A DNA stretch of 42,414 nt, taken from contig JAFWYM010000028.1 in assembly GCA_017517705.1 (NCBI GenBank), positions 1 through 42,414 of the forward strand. Reading direction: 5' to 3'. Position 1 is the first letter of the stretch; the number at the start of each line of letters is the position of its first letter. This document shows positions 24,091-31,287 of this stretch, one piece after another. The position numbers were made by a program, and so were the translations under genes. The stretch is from Alistipes sp. (GTDB taxonomy: Bacteria > Bacteroidota > Bacteroidia > Bacteroidales > Rikenellaceae). The notes under the pieces are model-generated. The model did no database searches, had not been told where the DNA came from, and saw nothing but the letters and a program-made list of their open reading frames with translations.

Positions 24091-24921
24091 ATGGAAATCA
24101 AAGCAGCTGATGTAATGAAGCTCCGCAAGATGACCGGCGCAGGTATGATGGATTGCAAGAAGGCTCTTCAGGAGGCTGAGGGCGATTTCGAGCGCGCTAA
24201 GGATATCATCCGCGAGAAGGGTAAGCTCGTCGTAGCTAAGCGTTCAGACCGTACTGCTACTGAGGGTGTTGTTGTAACTAAGATCGTTGGCCAGAAGGCT
24301 TATATCCTCTGCCTCGCTTGCGAGACTGACTTCGTAGCAGCTAACGTAGAGTTCGGTGCTTCGGCAAACGCTATGTTGGAGGTTGCCGTTGCTGCTGATG
24401 CAGCAGACCGCGATGCTCTTATGGCAGCTAAGAACGCCGAGGGTAACACTGTTGAGGAGATGGTTACCGAGAAGTCGGGCCAGACAGGTGAGAAGGTAGA
24501 GCTCGCATACTATGCTCGTATCGAGGCTCCCTACTGCGTATCATACGTTCACTTCAACAAGAAGCTCGGTACTATCCTTGGCTTCAACAAGGCTATCGAC
24601 GAGGAGGTAGCTAAGAAGGTAGCTATGCAGGCAACAGCTATGGCTCCCCTCTCAATCGACGAGAACGACTGCCCCGCAGAGGTTGTTGAGAAGGAGAAGG
24701 CTATCCAGATGGAGATGATGAAGCAGGATCCCAAGAACGCCAACAAGCCTGATGCTATCCTCGAGAAGATCGCTGAGGGTAAGATGCGTAAGTTCTTCGA
24801 GGAGAACACTCTTCTCAACCAGTGTGTTGTAGGCGAGAAGGAGTCTATCCGCGAGTTCATCCAGAAGGCTGATAAGGAGGCTACTGTAGTTGCTTACAAG
24901 CGTTTTGCTCTCGAGGCATAA
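24091..24921 (+). CDS. tsf: Translation elongation factor Ts
   Basis: 276 residues, normal length. EF-Ts is the GDP/GTP exchange factor of EF-Tu. The N-terminal UBA-like part reads VMKLRKMTGAGMMDCKKALQEAEGD, followed by AKDIIREKG. The EF-Tu-contacting TDFV motif lies in CETDFVAAN. The second dimerisation core repeat is seen as APYCVSYVHFNKKLGTILGF. It is separated from rpsB by a terminator-like hairpin and followed immediately by a large inverted repeat whose left arm begins in the stop codon. Confidence 0.97.
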   Translation: MEIKAADVMKLRKMTGAGMMDCKKALQEAEGDFERAKDIIREKGKLVVAKRSDRTATEGVVVTKIVGQKAYILCLACETDFVAANVEFGASANAMLEVAVAADAADRDALMAAKNAEGNTVEEMVTEKSGQTGEKVELAYYARIEAPYCVSYVHFNKKLGTILGFNKAIDEEVAKKVAMQATAMAPLSIDENDCPAEVVEKEKAIQMEMMKQDPKNANKPDAILEKIAEGKMRKFFEENTLLNQCVVGEKESIREFIQKADKEATVVAYKRFALEA

Positions 24922-25047
24922 ATTTCTTGTGATAAGGTGTCTACTTCGGCACCTCAGTCAAAATCCCGAATAGGAAATACGTCAAGTATGTCCTATCCGG
25001 GATTTCTCGTATCGGCACCAAATTAGACACCTTCTGATAAGAAATTT
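24920..25047 (+). repeat. 128-nt nested inverted repeat after tsf, with conserved loop segment
   Basis: Outer arms of 24 nt (24920-24943 and 25024-25047) pair with one G-U and two mismatches. Inside, 15-nt arms (24961-24975 and 24991-25005) pair with one mismatch around a 15-nt loop that can fold again as ATAC-gtcaa-GTAT. The segment 24974-24993 (GAAATACGTCAAGTATGTCC) recurs after mdh. No U-tract follows. It may be a terminator, a 3' stability element or a dispersed repeat. Confidence 0.75.
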
Positions 25048-25068
25048 GGGCTAACCTGAAGACTGTTG

Positions 25069-25104
25069 TTTAATGAATTTAGGGAATTTAATGAATTTAG
25101 GGAG
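25069..25104. repeat. 18-bp direct tandem repeat
   Basis: TTTAATGAATTTAGGGAA occurs twice in a row, the second copy differing only in the last base. It lies in the AT-rich gap 25048-25160, which holds no gene. Confidence 0.7.
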
Positions 25105-25160
25105 TTTTAGGCGACGCTTGGAGTAATTCCTAACTACTAATTTCTAATTCAAATTTACTA

Positions 25161-25195
25161 TTGACACAACTTGTCAAAAAGTGGTTGTTACTTTG
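25161..25195 (+). promoter_or_regulatory. Promoter with a palindromic operator-like site
   Basis: A perfect palindrome TTGACA-N5-TGTCAA (25161-25177) lies where the -33 box is expected for a -7 box TTACTTTG (25188-25195, one change from TAnnTTTG). The -7 box ends 13 nt before the ATG at 25209. A repressor bound here would block the promoter; which one is unknown. Confidence 0.5.
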
Positions 25196-25208
25196 CATCG
25201 TGAAACAA

Positions 25209-25451
25209 ATGATAACGATGACTAAAACAACCAATGCTATGGGACTTAACTACACGATAGATTGTTGCCACTGCGGCTCGCACACCGTATATCGAGCTGC
25301 TACAAATCGTCGCACGATGCGTGTCGATGCGAGCCATATTGCCGATAATATCGACACCGAGTGTGCCATCCGTTGCCCTGTATGTCGCTCGAGGCTAAAT
25401 ACTTCGCGCAATGACTTCCTACGTCAGGTGAAGATTGAGGTCGAAGCATAG
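25209..25451 (+). CDS. Small zinc-ribbon-like protein, function unknown
   Basis: About 80 residues from the ATG at 25209 (25218 is also possible). A longer frame from 25161 would run through the promoter and operator and is not credible. It has two Cys pairs (CCHCGS and CAIRCPVC) about 35 residues apart, fitting a treble-clef or zinc-ribbon fold, with basic flanks. The leader would be only about 8 nt long. It stands alone between tsf and the prxQ-recA operon. I do not recognise a named family. Confidence 0.6.
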   Translation: MITMTKTTNAMGLNYTIDCCHCGSHTVYRAATNRRTMRVDASHIADNIDTECAIRCPVCRSRLNTSRNDFLRQVKIEVEA

Positions 25452-25491
25452 CTTTTGCTTATGGTACGATAGATAAAAAGTGTCGGCTATA

Positions 25492-25523
25492 TTTCTCGGT
25501 TTAGGAAAAAATAAGTAACTTTG
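25492..25523 (+). promoter_or_regulatory. Promoter of prxQ-recA
   Basis: TTTC, 20-nt spacer, TAACTTTG, ending 36 nt before the prxQ ATG. Confidence 0.65.
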
Positions 25524-25559
25524 AAAGTGAAATAATAATAATACTTAAAACGATACATT

Positions 25560-26033
25560 ATGAGTAAGCTAAATATAAAGGTCGGAGACCTTATTCCCAA
25601 CTTCACAAGCGTAACAGAGAGTGGCGAGAGCTTCACTCTCGAAAACCTCAAGGGCTCGCCCACGGTGCTCTATTTCTACCCCAAGGATAACACTTCGGGG
25701 TGTACGCTGGAGGCTAAGAGCTTGCGCGACGGTAAGGATGAGTTGCTTGCACGTGGCTATAAGATTGTGGGTGTAAGCCCCGACTCGGTAAAGTCGCACC
25801 AGAACTTCTGCACGAAGCACGAGCTTAACTTTACGCTCTTATCGGATGCCGACCACTCGTTGTCTACGGCAGTTGGTGTGTGGCAGAAGAAGAGCATGTA
25901 CGGCAGGGAGTATATGGGCATCCTGCGCACAACGCTCCTCTTGGATGGTGATGCCCGCGTGACACACATCATCGAGAAGGTCGACACGAAGGACTCATAC
26001 GGTCAGATAGTCAAGCTTTTGGATAAGGAGTAA
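25560..26033 (+). CDS. bcp: Thioredoxin-dependent thiol peroxidase (PrxQ/Bcp)
   Basis: 157 residues, normal for PrxQ. It reduces H2O2 and organic hydroperoxides with thioredoxin. The peroxidatic Cys48 lies in YFYPKDNTSGCTLEAKSLRD. The resolving Cys that E. coli Bcp has five residues later is Lys53 here. Another Cys, Cys84 in HQNFCTKHELNFTLLSD, is 36 residues after the peroxidatic one, the spacing known for PrxQ enzymes with the resolving Cys in helix 3 (as in Xylella fastidiosa PrxQ). It lies 18 nt upstream of recA and probably shares its transcript. Confidence 0.94.
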   Translation: MSKLNIKVGDLIPNFTSVTESGESFTLENLKGSPTVLYFYPKDNTSGCTLEAKSLRDGKDELLARGYKIVGVSPDSVKSHQNFCTKHELNFTLLSDADHSLSTAVGVWQKKSMYGREYMGILRTTLLLDGDARVTHIIEKVDTKDSYGQIVKLLDKE

Positions 26034-26051
26034 ACGTAAAAAACATATATT

Positions 26052-27068
26052 ATGGCAGAGAAAGTACAGGTTAACGCCGATAAGCTTAAGGTGTTGTCGG
26101 CGGTGATGGACAAGATCGAGAAGGATTTTGGCAAGGGCTCGATTATGCGTATGTCGAGCGAGACGGTCATGGATGTTCCGGTGATACCTACGGGCTCTAT
26201 CACCTTGGATATGGCTCTTGGCGTAGGAGGCTACCCTAAGGGTCGTGTTATCGAGATCTTTGGCCCCGAGTCGTCGGGTAAGACTACGCTGGCGATACAT
26301 GCCATTGCCGAGGCTCAGAAGGCGGGAGGCATCGCTGCCTTTATCGATGCGGAGCACGCCTTCGACAGCTACTATGCCCAGAAGCTCGGCGTAGATGTGG
26401 ATAACCTCCTCGTGTCGCAGCCCGACAATGGCGAGCAGGCGTTGGAGATTGCCGATTCGCTCATTCGCTCGAGTGCCATCGATATCATCGTCATCGACTC
26501 TGTCGCGGCGCTCACGCCCAAGGCTGAGATCGAGGGCGACATGGGCGACTCGAAGATGGGCCTTCAGGCGCGTCTTATGTCGCAGGCATTGCGTAAGCTC
26601 ACGGCCTCGATATCTAAGACCAAGACCGTATGTATCTTCATCAACCAGCTGCGCGACAAGATTGGCGTAGTTTATGGTAATCCTGAGACTACGACGGGTG
26701 GTAATGCCCTGAAGTTCTATGCCAGCGTGCGTATCGACATACGTCGCTCGTCGGTAATCAAGGATGGCGAGGAGCAGCTCGGCACACGCACGAAGGTTAA
26801 GGTGGTGAAGAACAAGGTGGCACCTCCGTTCAAGAAGGCGGAGTTCGACATCATGTTTGGCGAGGGTATCTCGAAGTTGGGCGAGATTATAGACCTCGGT
26901 GTCGACTATGAGATTATCAAGAAGTCGGGCTCGTGGTTCTCGTATGGCGATAAGAAGATAGGCCAGGGCCGCGATGCTGTGAAGGAGGCGTTGAAGAACG
27001 ACCCCGCATTGATGGAGGAGGTAGAGCTTCGCGTGCGCGAGGCTATGAGCGAGGCTCGCGCTAAGTAG
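26052..27068 (+). CDS. recA: Recombinase RecA
   Basis: 338 residues. RecA forms filaments on single-stranded DNA for homologous recombination and repair. It has Walker A GPESSGKT (71-78), [10 protein letters not shown], Walker B region [24 protein letters not shown], the L2-loop region [30 protein letters not shown] and the C-terminal [11 protein letters not shown]. The acidic tail seen in E. coli is short. I see no SOS-box-like palindrome before it; it is probably transcribed with prxQ. Confidence 0.98.
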   Translation: MAEKVQVNADKLKVLSAVMDKIEKDFGKGSIMRMSSETVMDVPVIPTGSITLDMALGVGGYPKGRVIEIFGPESSGKTTLAIHAIAEAQKAGGIAAFIDAEHAFDSYYAQKLGVDVDNLLVSQPDNGEQALEIADSLIRSSAIDIIVIDSVAALTPKAEIEGDMGDSKMGLQARLMSQALRKLTASISKTKTVCIFINQLRDKIGVVYGNPETTTGGNALKFYASVRIDIRRSSVIKDGEEQLGTRTKVKVVKNKVAPPFKKAEFDIMFGEGISKLGEIIDLGVDYEIIKKSGSWFSYGDKKIGQGRDAVKEALKNDPALMEEVELRVREAMSEARAK

Positions 27069-27093
27069 CACGCCTCGAGATATAGAGTATGGC

Positions 27094-27129
27094 CCGAACA
27101 CGGCTACCGATAGGGTAGTCGTGATTCGG
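27094..27129 (+). terminator. Long hairpin between recA and the RSH gene
   Basis: CCGAACACGGCTACC pairs along its length with GGGTAGTCGTG-ATTCGG, with a single bulged A and one G-U, around a 4-nt loop. No U-tract follows and the next gene starts 36 nt later, so it may be a transcript-end stabiliser or attenuator rather than a full terminator. Confidence 0.5.
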
Positions 27130-27164
27130 TGTATATATGGTTTAAGAGATAAAAATTAGAGAGT

Positions 27165-29408
27165 ATGGAGTATTCACCCGAGGATGAGATACTGATTGAA
27201 GATAAGTGGCAGGAACTTGTCGAGGCATGCCGCAAGGCTAAGGTATGCCGTAGGGATGACGACTGGCAGTTTGTCCGTCGCGCCTTCTTCCTCGCGAAGG
27301 AGGCGCATAAGGGCGTGCGTCGTCGCTCGGGTGAGCCCTACGTGATACACCCCATAGAGGTGGCGCTTATTGCCGTGCGCGAGATAGGTCTCGGCAAGAA
27401 GTCTGTTGTAGCAGCGCTGCTGCACGACGTTGTCGAGGACACGGACTATACGGTGGAGGATATAGCCCACGCCTTCACTCCGAAGATAGCGTCGATGGTC
27501 GACGGCCTGACGAAGATGTCGGGGGTGTTTAATGCCGATAGCTCGGAGCAGGCGGAGTACTTCCGCAAGGTGTTGCTCACGCTCTCGGACGACGTGCGCG
27601 TCATCATCATCAAGATTGCCGACCGCCTGCACAATATGCGCACGCTCGGCGCCATGCCCCACAACAAGCAGATAAAGATTACAAGCGAGACGATATACCT
27701 CTTCGTGCCGCTGGCCTACCGCCTCGGCCTCCACGCCATAAAGAGTGAGTTGGAGGACTTGTGTATGAAGTATCGCTTCCCGGAGGAGTATGCCGCAATA
27801 CAGCAGAAGATTGAGGATACGCGTGGCGAGCGTCAACAGTATATTGAGCGTTTTATGGCACCCATCCGTGAGGTGCTGGATAGAAATAAGTTCCAGTACG
27901 AGATGACGGCGCGCGTAAAGAGCGTCTACTCCATCTGGAATAAGATGCGCCGCAAGGAGATACCCTTCGAGGAGGTCTACGACCTCTTCGCCATACGCAT
28001 TGTGTTTAAGGCGCTGCCCTTCCCGTCGGAGAAGACGCAGTGCTGGCAGGTATATTCGTGCGTTACGGATATATATACGCCTAAGCCCGACCGCCTGCGC
28101 GACTGGATAAGCATACCCAAGTCGAATGGCTACGAGGCGTTACACTCCACGGTCATGGGCCCCGATGGTATCTGGGTCGAGGTGCAGGTGCGCACGGAGC
28201 GCATGGACGACATCGCTGAGCGTGGCTTCGCGGCACATTGGAAGTATAAGCACGCCTCTATTGCAGCCGAGGAGGATGGCCTCGATAAGTGGCTCAAGAA
28301 GGTGCGCGATGCACTGAATAGCCCTACGGAGAATGCCCTGGAGTTCTTGGATAACTTCAAGCTGTCGTTGTATAAGAGCGATGTCGTGGTCTTTACTCCC
28401 AAGGGCGAGCCTCAGTCGCTGCCCTATGGCGCCACGGTGCTCGACTTTGCTTATGAGATACACACGAAGATTGGCCATCACGCCATTGGTGCTAAGATAA
28501 ACCACCGCATTATGCCCATCACCACGCGCCTCAATAGTGGCGATCAGGTGGAGGTCATTACGGCAGAGAATGCCCGTCCGAAGGCCGAGTGGCTCGATGC
28601 TGTGGTTACGAGTAAGGCGCGCCAAGCTATCCAGGACTTCCTGAAGCGCGAGCGCGAGAATAATATAGACTACGGCATGGAGTTGTTGCAGCAGCGTCTG
28701 GCGGAGCATAATGTCGCACTCAGTGGCCGTGTGCTGCGCAAGCTGATGCCGGCGTATGAGTGCCACAATAAGGATGAGCTCTATAGCAAGATAGGTGCGG
28801 GTATCATCAAGCTCGACAACCTCGACAAGCTTCTCAAGGAGAACTCCTCGCGTAAGATTCTCAAGTTCTGGAAGCTCCTCATCCCTGGTAGTAAGAGGGA
28901 TGATGATGCGGATATAGACCTTGATGATGAGGCAGCATCGCTCGATGATACGGTTGTTGCGGATGATGCCAACGAGCCTGAGTTCGTCATGGCTGAGTGC
29001 TGCGAGCCCATACCCGGCGATAGGGTTGTAGGCTACCGCGATCCGCAGAGTGGATCTATCATTGTGCATAAGTCGACGTGCGATACGCTTATCCGCCTTG
29101 CTGCACAGTTTGGCGATAACATCATTAAGGAGGAGGATATCAAGTGGTCGCAGCATAAGGCTGTGTCATATTTGGCTACCGTGGAGATTCGTGGAATTGA
29201 CCGTACGGGCATCATCCTCGATCTGACGAAACTTATCACACAAGACTTCAGCATAAATATGCGTGCTATTAGCGTGCAGTCGCACGATGGCATCTTTGAG
29301 GGTACCATCAGCATCTACGTTCAGGACATCGATAGCCTGAATGTGCTCTTGGATAATATCCGTAAGATAAAGGGTATCGATAGGGTAAAGCGCCTGCTTA
29401 ACACCTAA
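27165..29408 (+). CDS. Bifunctional (p)ppGpp synthetase/hydrolase (RelA/SpoT homolog)
   Basis: 747 residues, a long-form RSH. The hydrolase domain has the intact metal motif LLHDVVEDTDYT (His87-Asp88, Glu91-Asp92) and ADRLHNMRTL. The synthetase domain has KSVYSIWNKMRRKEIPFEEVYDLFAIRIVF, DWISIPKSNGYEALHSTVMGP and VEVQVRTERMDDIAERGFAAHWKYK. A TGS domain follows (VVFTPKGEPQSLPYGATVLDFAYEIHTKIG), then a zinc-finger-like segment (AECCEPIPGDRVVGY...HKSTC) and a C-terminal ACT domain. Both catalytic centres look complete, so it probably makes and degrades the stringent-response alarmone. An acidic insert (about 583-603) precedes the CC motif. Confidence 0.96.
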   Translation: MEYSPEDEILIEDKWQELVEACRKAKVCRRDDDWQFVRRAFFLAKEAHKGVRRRSGEPYVIHPIEVALIAVREIGLGKKSVVAALLHDVVEDTDYTVEDIAHAFTPKIASMVDGLTKMSGVFNADSSEQAEYFRKVLLTLSDDVRVIIIKIADRLHNMRTLGAMPHNKQIKITSETIYLFVPLAYRLGLHAIKSELEDLCMKYRFPEEYAAIQQKIEDTRGERQQYIERFMAPIREVLDRNKFQYEMTARVKSVYSIWNKMRRKEIPFEEVYDLFAIRIVFKALPFPSEKTQCWQVYSCVTDIYTPKPDRLRDWISIPKSNGYEALHSTVMGPDGIWVEVQVRTERMDDIAERGFAAHWKYKHASIAAEEDGLDKWLKKVRDALNSPTENALEFLDNFKLSLYKSDVVVFTPKGEPQSLPYGATVLDFAYEIHTKIGHHAIGAKINHRIMPITTRLNSGDQVEVITAENARPKAEWLDAVVTSKARQAIQDFLKRERENNIDYGMELLQQRLAEHNVALSGRVLRKLMPAYECHNKDELYSKIGAGIIKLDNLDKLLKENSSRKILKFWKLLIPGSKRDDDADIDLDDEAASLDDTVVADDANEPEFVMAECCEPIPGDRVVGYRDPQSGSIIVHKSTCDTLIRLAAQFGDNIIKEEDIKWSQHKAVSYLATVEIRGIDRTGIILDLTKLITQDFSINMRAISVQSHDGIFEGTISIYVQDIDSLNVLLDNIRKIKGIDRVKRLLNT

Positions 29409-29573
29409 GAGTGTGAATGTGCTATTCCTCTTGTTATATGCTCTATCATCGCTGCGTGCCGTGCATCGATTGCCGAGTTGCAAAGGTGGGGTAGTCGCAG
29501 TTTTAGGATAAATACGGTTGTTAATAGCTACTTCTTAAATATGATATTTTTGGACTAAATTTCAAACTTAATT

Positions 29574-29960
29574 ATGGCAACGATTTTTTCACGAATTGTA
29601 GCAGGCGAGATTCCCTGTTATAAGGTTGCGGAGAACGATCGCTTCTTCGCCTTCCTCGACATTGCTCCATTGGCAAAGGGTCACACTTTGGTTATTCCTA
29701 AGCGCGAGGTAGACTATTTCTACGACTTGGAGGATGATGAACTACGCGAGATGGTGGTTTTCGCTAAGAGTATTGCGAAGAAAATTCAGGCAACTACAGC
29801 GTGCAAGAAGGTGGCAACCGTGGTTTTGGGCCTCGAAGTACCCCATGCACATATCCATTTGGTGCCTATGAACACCGAAAAGGATGTCGATTTTAGTAAG
29901 GAGAAGCTACAGTTAACACCAGAAGAGTTCGCCGAAATTGCCGAGTCTCTTCGCTTGTAG
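29574..29960 (+). CDS. HIT-family nucleotide-binding protein
   Basis: 128 residues, Hint-like branch. It hydrolyses nucleoside phosphoramidates and related substrates (family knowledge). The start ATIFSRIVAGEIPCYKVAEND, the central AFLDIAPLAKGHTLVIPKREVDYF and the catalytic histidine triad HAHIHLVPM near residues 94-102 are all present. A TATTTTTG -7 box lies at 29545-29552 without a clear -33 box. It stands alone and is followed by a strong terminator. Confidence 0.95.
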   Translation: MATIFSRIVAGEIPCYKVAENDRFFAFLDIAPLAKGHTLVIPKREVDYFYDLEDDELREMVVFAKSIAKKIQATTACKKVATVVLGLEVPHAHIHLVPMNTEKDVDFSKEKLQLTPEEFAEIAESLRL

Positions 29961-29991
29961 GAGGTTGTTAATAACTTTTAACTTACTGAAT

Positions 29992-30037
29992 ATAAGTGCG
30001 GTGCATGTTTATAAACAATGCGCTGCACTTATATTTT
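29992..30037 (+). terminator. Terminator of the HIT gene
   Basis: A 15-bp stem (ATAAGTGCGGTGCAT / ATGCGCTGCACTTAT, two G-U pairs) with an 11-nt loop is followed by ATTTTTA. Confidence 0.85.
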
Positions 30038-30558
30038 TAACATAATATACCCACTCTCTTTCTCACTCCCTATTTTCGCACTCGGAGATCACTTTTTCAT
30101 AATATATTTGTCAAATCTTTACACTTGTAATTACAAATGTAAAACAACCACATCTGTAATATTACAAATATTATTACAATTGTAATTACAAAAGTATGGT
30201 TTAATAACTGTTAATAGTTACACATGTCAATTTTTAGGAAGCATATCACACTCCATTATTTTCCTGAGATTTCCGTTATTTCAATTACTAAACATTAATT
30301 TTTAAATAGTGTATATTCAGCACATTACAATATCTATATAAATTAGATTTTTGTTAAATATTGTTATGGGTGTAATTTTCCGATATTCCTGTGTAGTTGT
30401 GCTATTAAATGTGTGTAAAGCATAGAAAATGAGCGTTATATGCTATTTATATAAATCTAATTATATCTTTACTTATTTTTGATTATTTACCATAATTCTG
30501 TAATTTACAAATGTGATAGTTGTTAACAATCTCTGTTGATTCACTTTTGTAACCATTA
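30038..30558. other. AT-rich non-coding tract upstream of the XRE-type regulator
   Basis: No credible gene in either strand; much richer in A and T than its surroundings. It holds the palindrome cluster at 30125-30191, scattered TGTAA/TTACA half-sites (for example near 30324, 30499 and 30546), and a widely spaced inverted pair (about 30335-30350 and 30449-30465, ATATAAATTAGATTT against AAATCTAATTATAT). A regulatory region or an untranslated RNA is possible. Confidence 0.5.
30125..30191. promoter_or_regulatory. Cluster of TTGTAATTACAA-type palindromes (operator-like)
   Basis: The exact 12-bp palindrome TTGTAATTACAA occurs at 30125-30136 and 30180-30191. TGTAATATTACA lies between them (30155-30166) and TTACAATTGTAA overlaps the last copy (30174-30185). 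The same half-site TTACAA/TTGTAA flanks the regulator's promoter 400 bp downstream. Binding by the adjacent regulator is inference. Confidence 0.5.
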
Positions 30559-30590
30559 TTTGCATTACAAAAATAAAGTTTGTATATTTG
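30559..30590 (+). promoter_or_regulatory. Promoter of the XRE-type regulator gene
   Basis: TTTG, 20-nt spacer, TATATTTG, ending 15 nt before the ATG. TTGTAA half-sites lie just upstream, within the spacer (ATTACAA) and across the -7 box (TTTGTAA), which fits autorepression. Confidence 0.65.
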
Positions 30591-30605
30591 TAAAAAATAT
30601 AGATT

Positions 30606-31040
30606 ATGAAGGAAAAACTCGAATTTTTGCTCCGAACAAAGAGTCTTACGGCGACATCGCTCGCTCGTCTACTCGAAATACAGCCCTCTGGCATATCTCA
30701 TATTTTGTCGGGGCGTAACAAGCCGAGCTTCGATTTTGTCGTGAAGGTTCTTCGTGTTTTCCCTGATATTAATCCCGATTGGCTGCTATTGGATGATGAT
30801 CGTGTCTATCGCGATGAGACGGACTCTTCGAGGTTCAGCCCCACTACCTCATCAGATGGTGGCGATGTTCTGCAGGAGGCTCCTTCTGTAGGAGCGCAAA
30901 ATATCGAGTCTGCGACGACGTGTGTCGATGTAAAAAATGAGCAGCCGCGCATTTTTTCGGATGCAATATCTAATGGAAAAACCGTAGAGCGTATCATCAT
31001 TCTCTACTCCGATAAGAGCTTCGAGAGTTACGGCAGATAG
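30606..31040 (+). CDS. XRE-type helix-turn-helix transcriptional regulator
   Basis: 144 residues. Residues about 3-58 form a Cro/C1-type helix-turn-helix (LEFLLRTKSLTATSLARLLEIQPSGISHILSGRNKPSFDFVVKVLRVFPDINPDWLL). A variable Ser/Asp-rich middle follows. The C-terminus VERIIILYSDKSFESYGR is a motif I recall at the end of a widespread Bacteroidota regulator family of unknown target. The promoter is embedded in TTGTAA half-sites, so it probably controls itself. It has no co-transcribed partner: uvrB is convergent downstream. Confidence 0.88.
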   Translation: MKEKLEFLLRTKSLTATSLARLLEIQPSGISHILSGRNKPSFDFVVKVLRVFPDINPDWLLLDDDRVYRDETDSSRFSPTTSSDGGDVLQEAPSVGAQNIESATTCVDVKNEQPRIFSDAISNGKTVERIIILYSDKSFESYGR

Positions 31041-31140
31041 TGGCTTAGTTGTTTGTTGATGCGTTGCTCTTTGACTATTCTTTGGACTTCGTTGCGGATT
31101 GGTAGTATTCGCATCTCCCCATTGTTGCTTTATAGCATCT

Positions 31141-31181
31141 CTCTTCTTTGGGTGAAGAGTCTCTCTCTTGTGGGTTTTTTA
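31141..31181 (+). terminator. Weak terminator of the regulator gene
   Basis: CTCTTC-tttgggt-GAAGAG (6-bp stem at 31141-31159), then a pyrimidine-rich stretch with a run of six Ts at 31175-31180. Confidence 0.4.
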
Positions 31182-31203
31182 TTGTGCTGCTCTCTGTGAA
31201 TAT

Positions 31204-31244
31204 TATTTTATAAATATGCAATATAATTGCATATTTATAAAATA
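31204..31244. repeat. Perfect AT-rich 19-bp palindrome with 3-nt loop
   Basis: Arms 31204-31222 and 31226-31244 are exact reverse complements, reading TATTTTATAAATATGCAAT on the left. It lies between the convergent regulator and uvrB genes, 44 nt beyond the uvrB stop. No U-tract is adjacent; it could be a bidirectional terminator or a protein-binding or recombination site. Confidence 0.75.
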
Positions 31245-31287
31245 TGTCTGCGAAAGATTTTTATCCTGTTAGAGCCCGCTGTAGGGA

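Noticed and set aside
25069-25191. CRISPR-like repeats
   Set aside because: The two 18-bp units are directly adjacent without spacers, and no cas genes are present.
25995-27101. Long antisense frame opposite recA (and similar ones opposite rpsB, rsh, fadD and uvrB)
   Set aside because: These are composition-driven shadows of strongly coding genes; their translations have no recognisable domain.
30125-30191. CRISPR or iteron array
   Set aside because: The palindromes have uneven spacing and variable centres, and no replication or cas gene is near; operator-like sites fit better.
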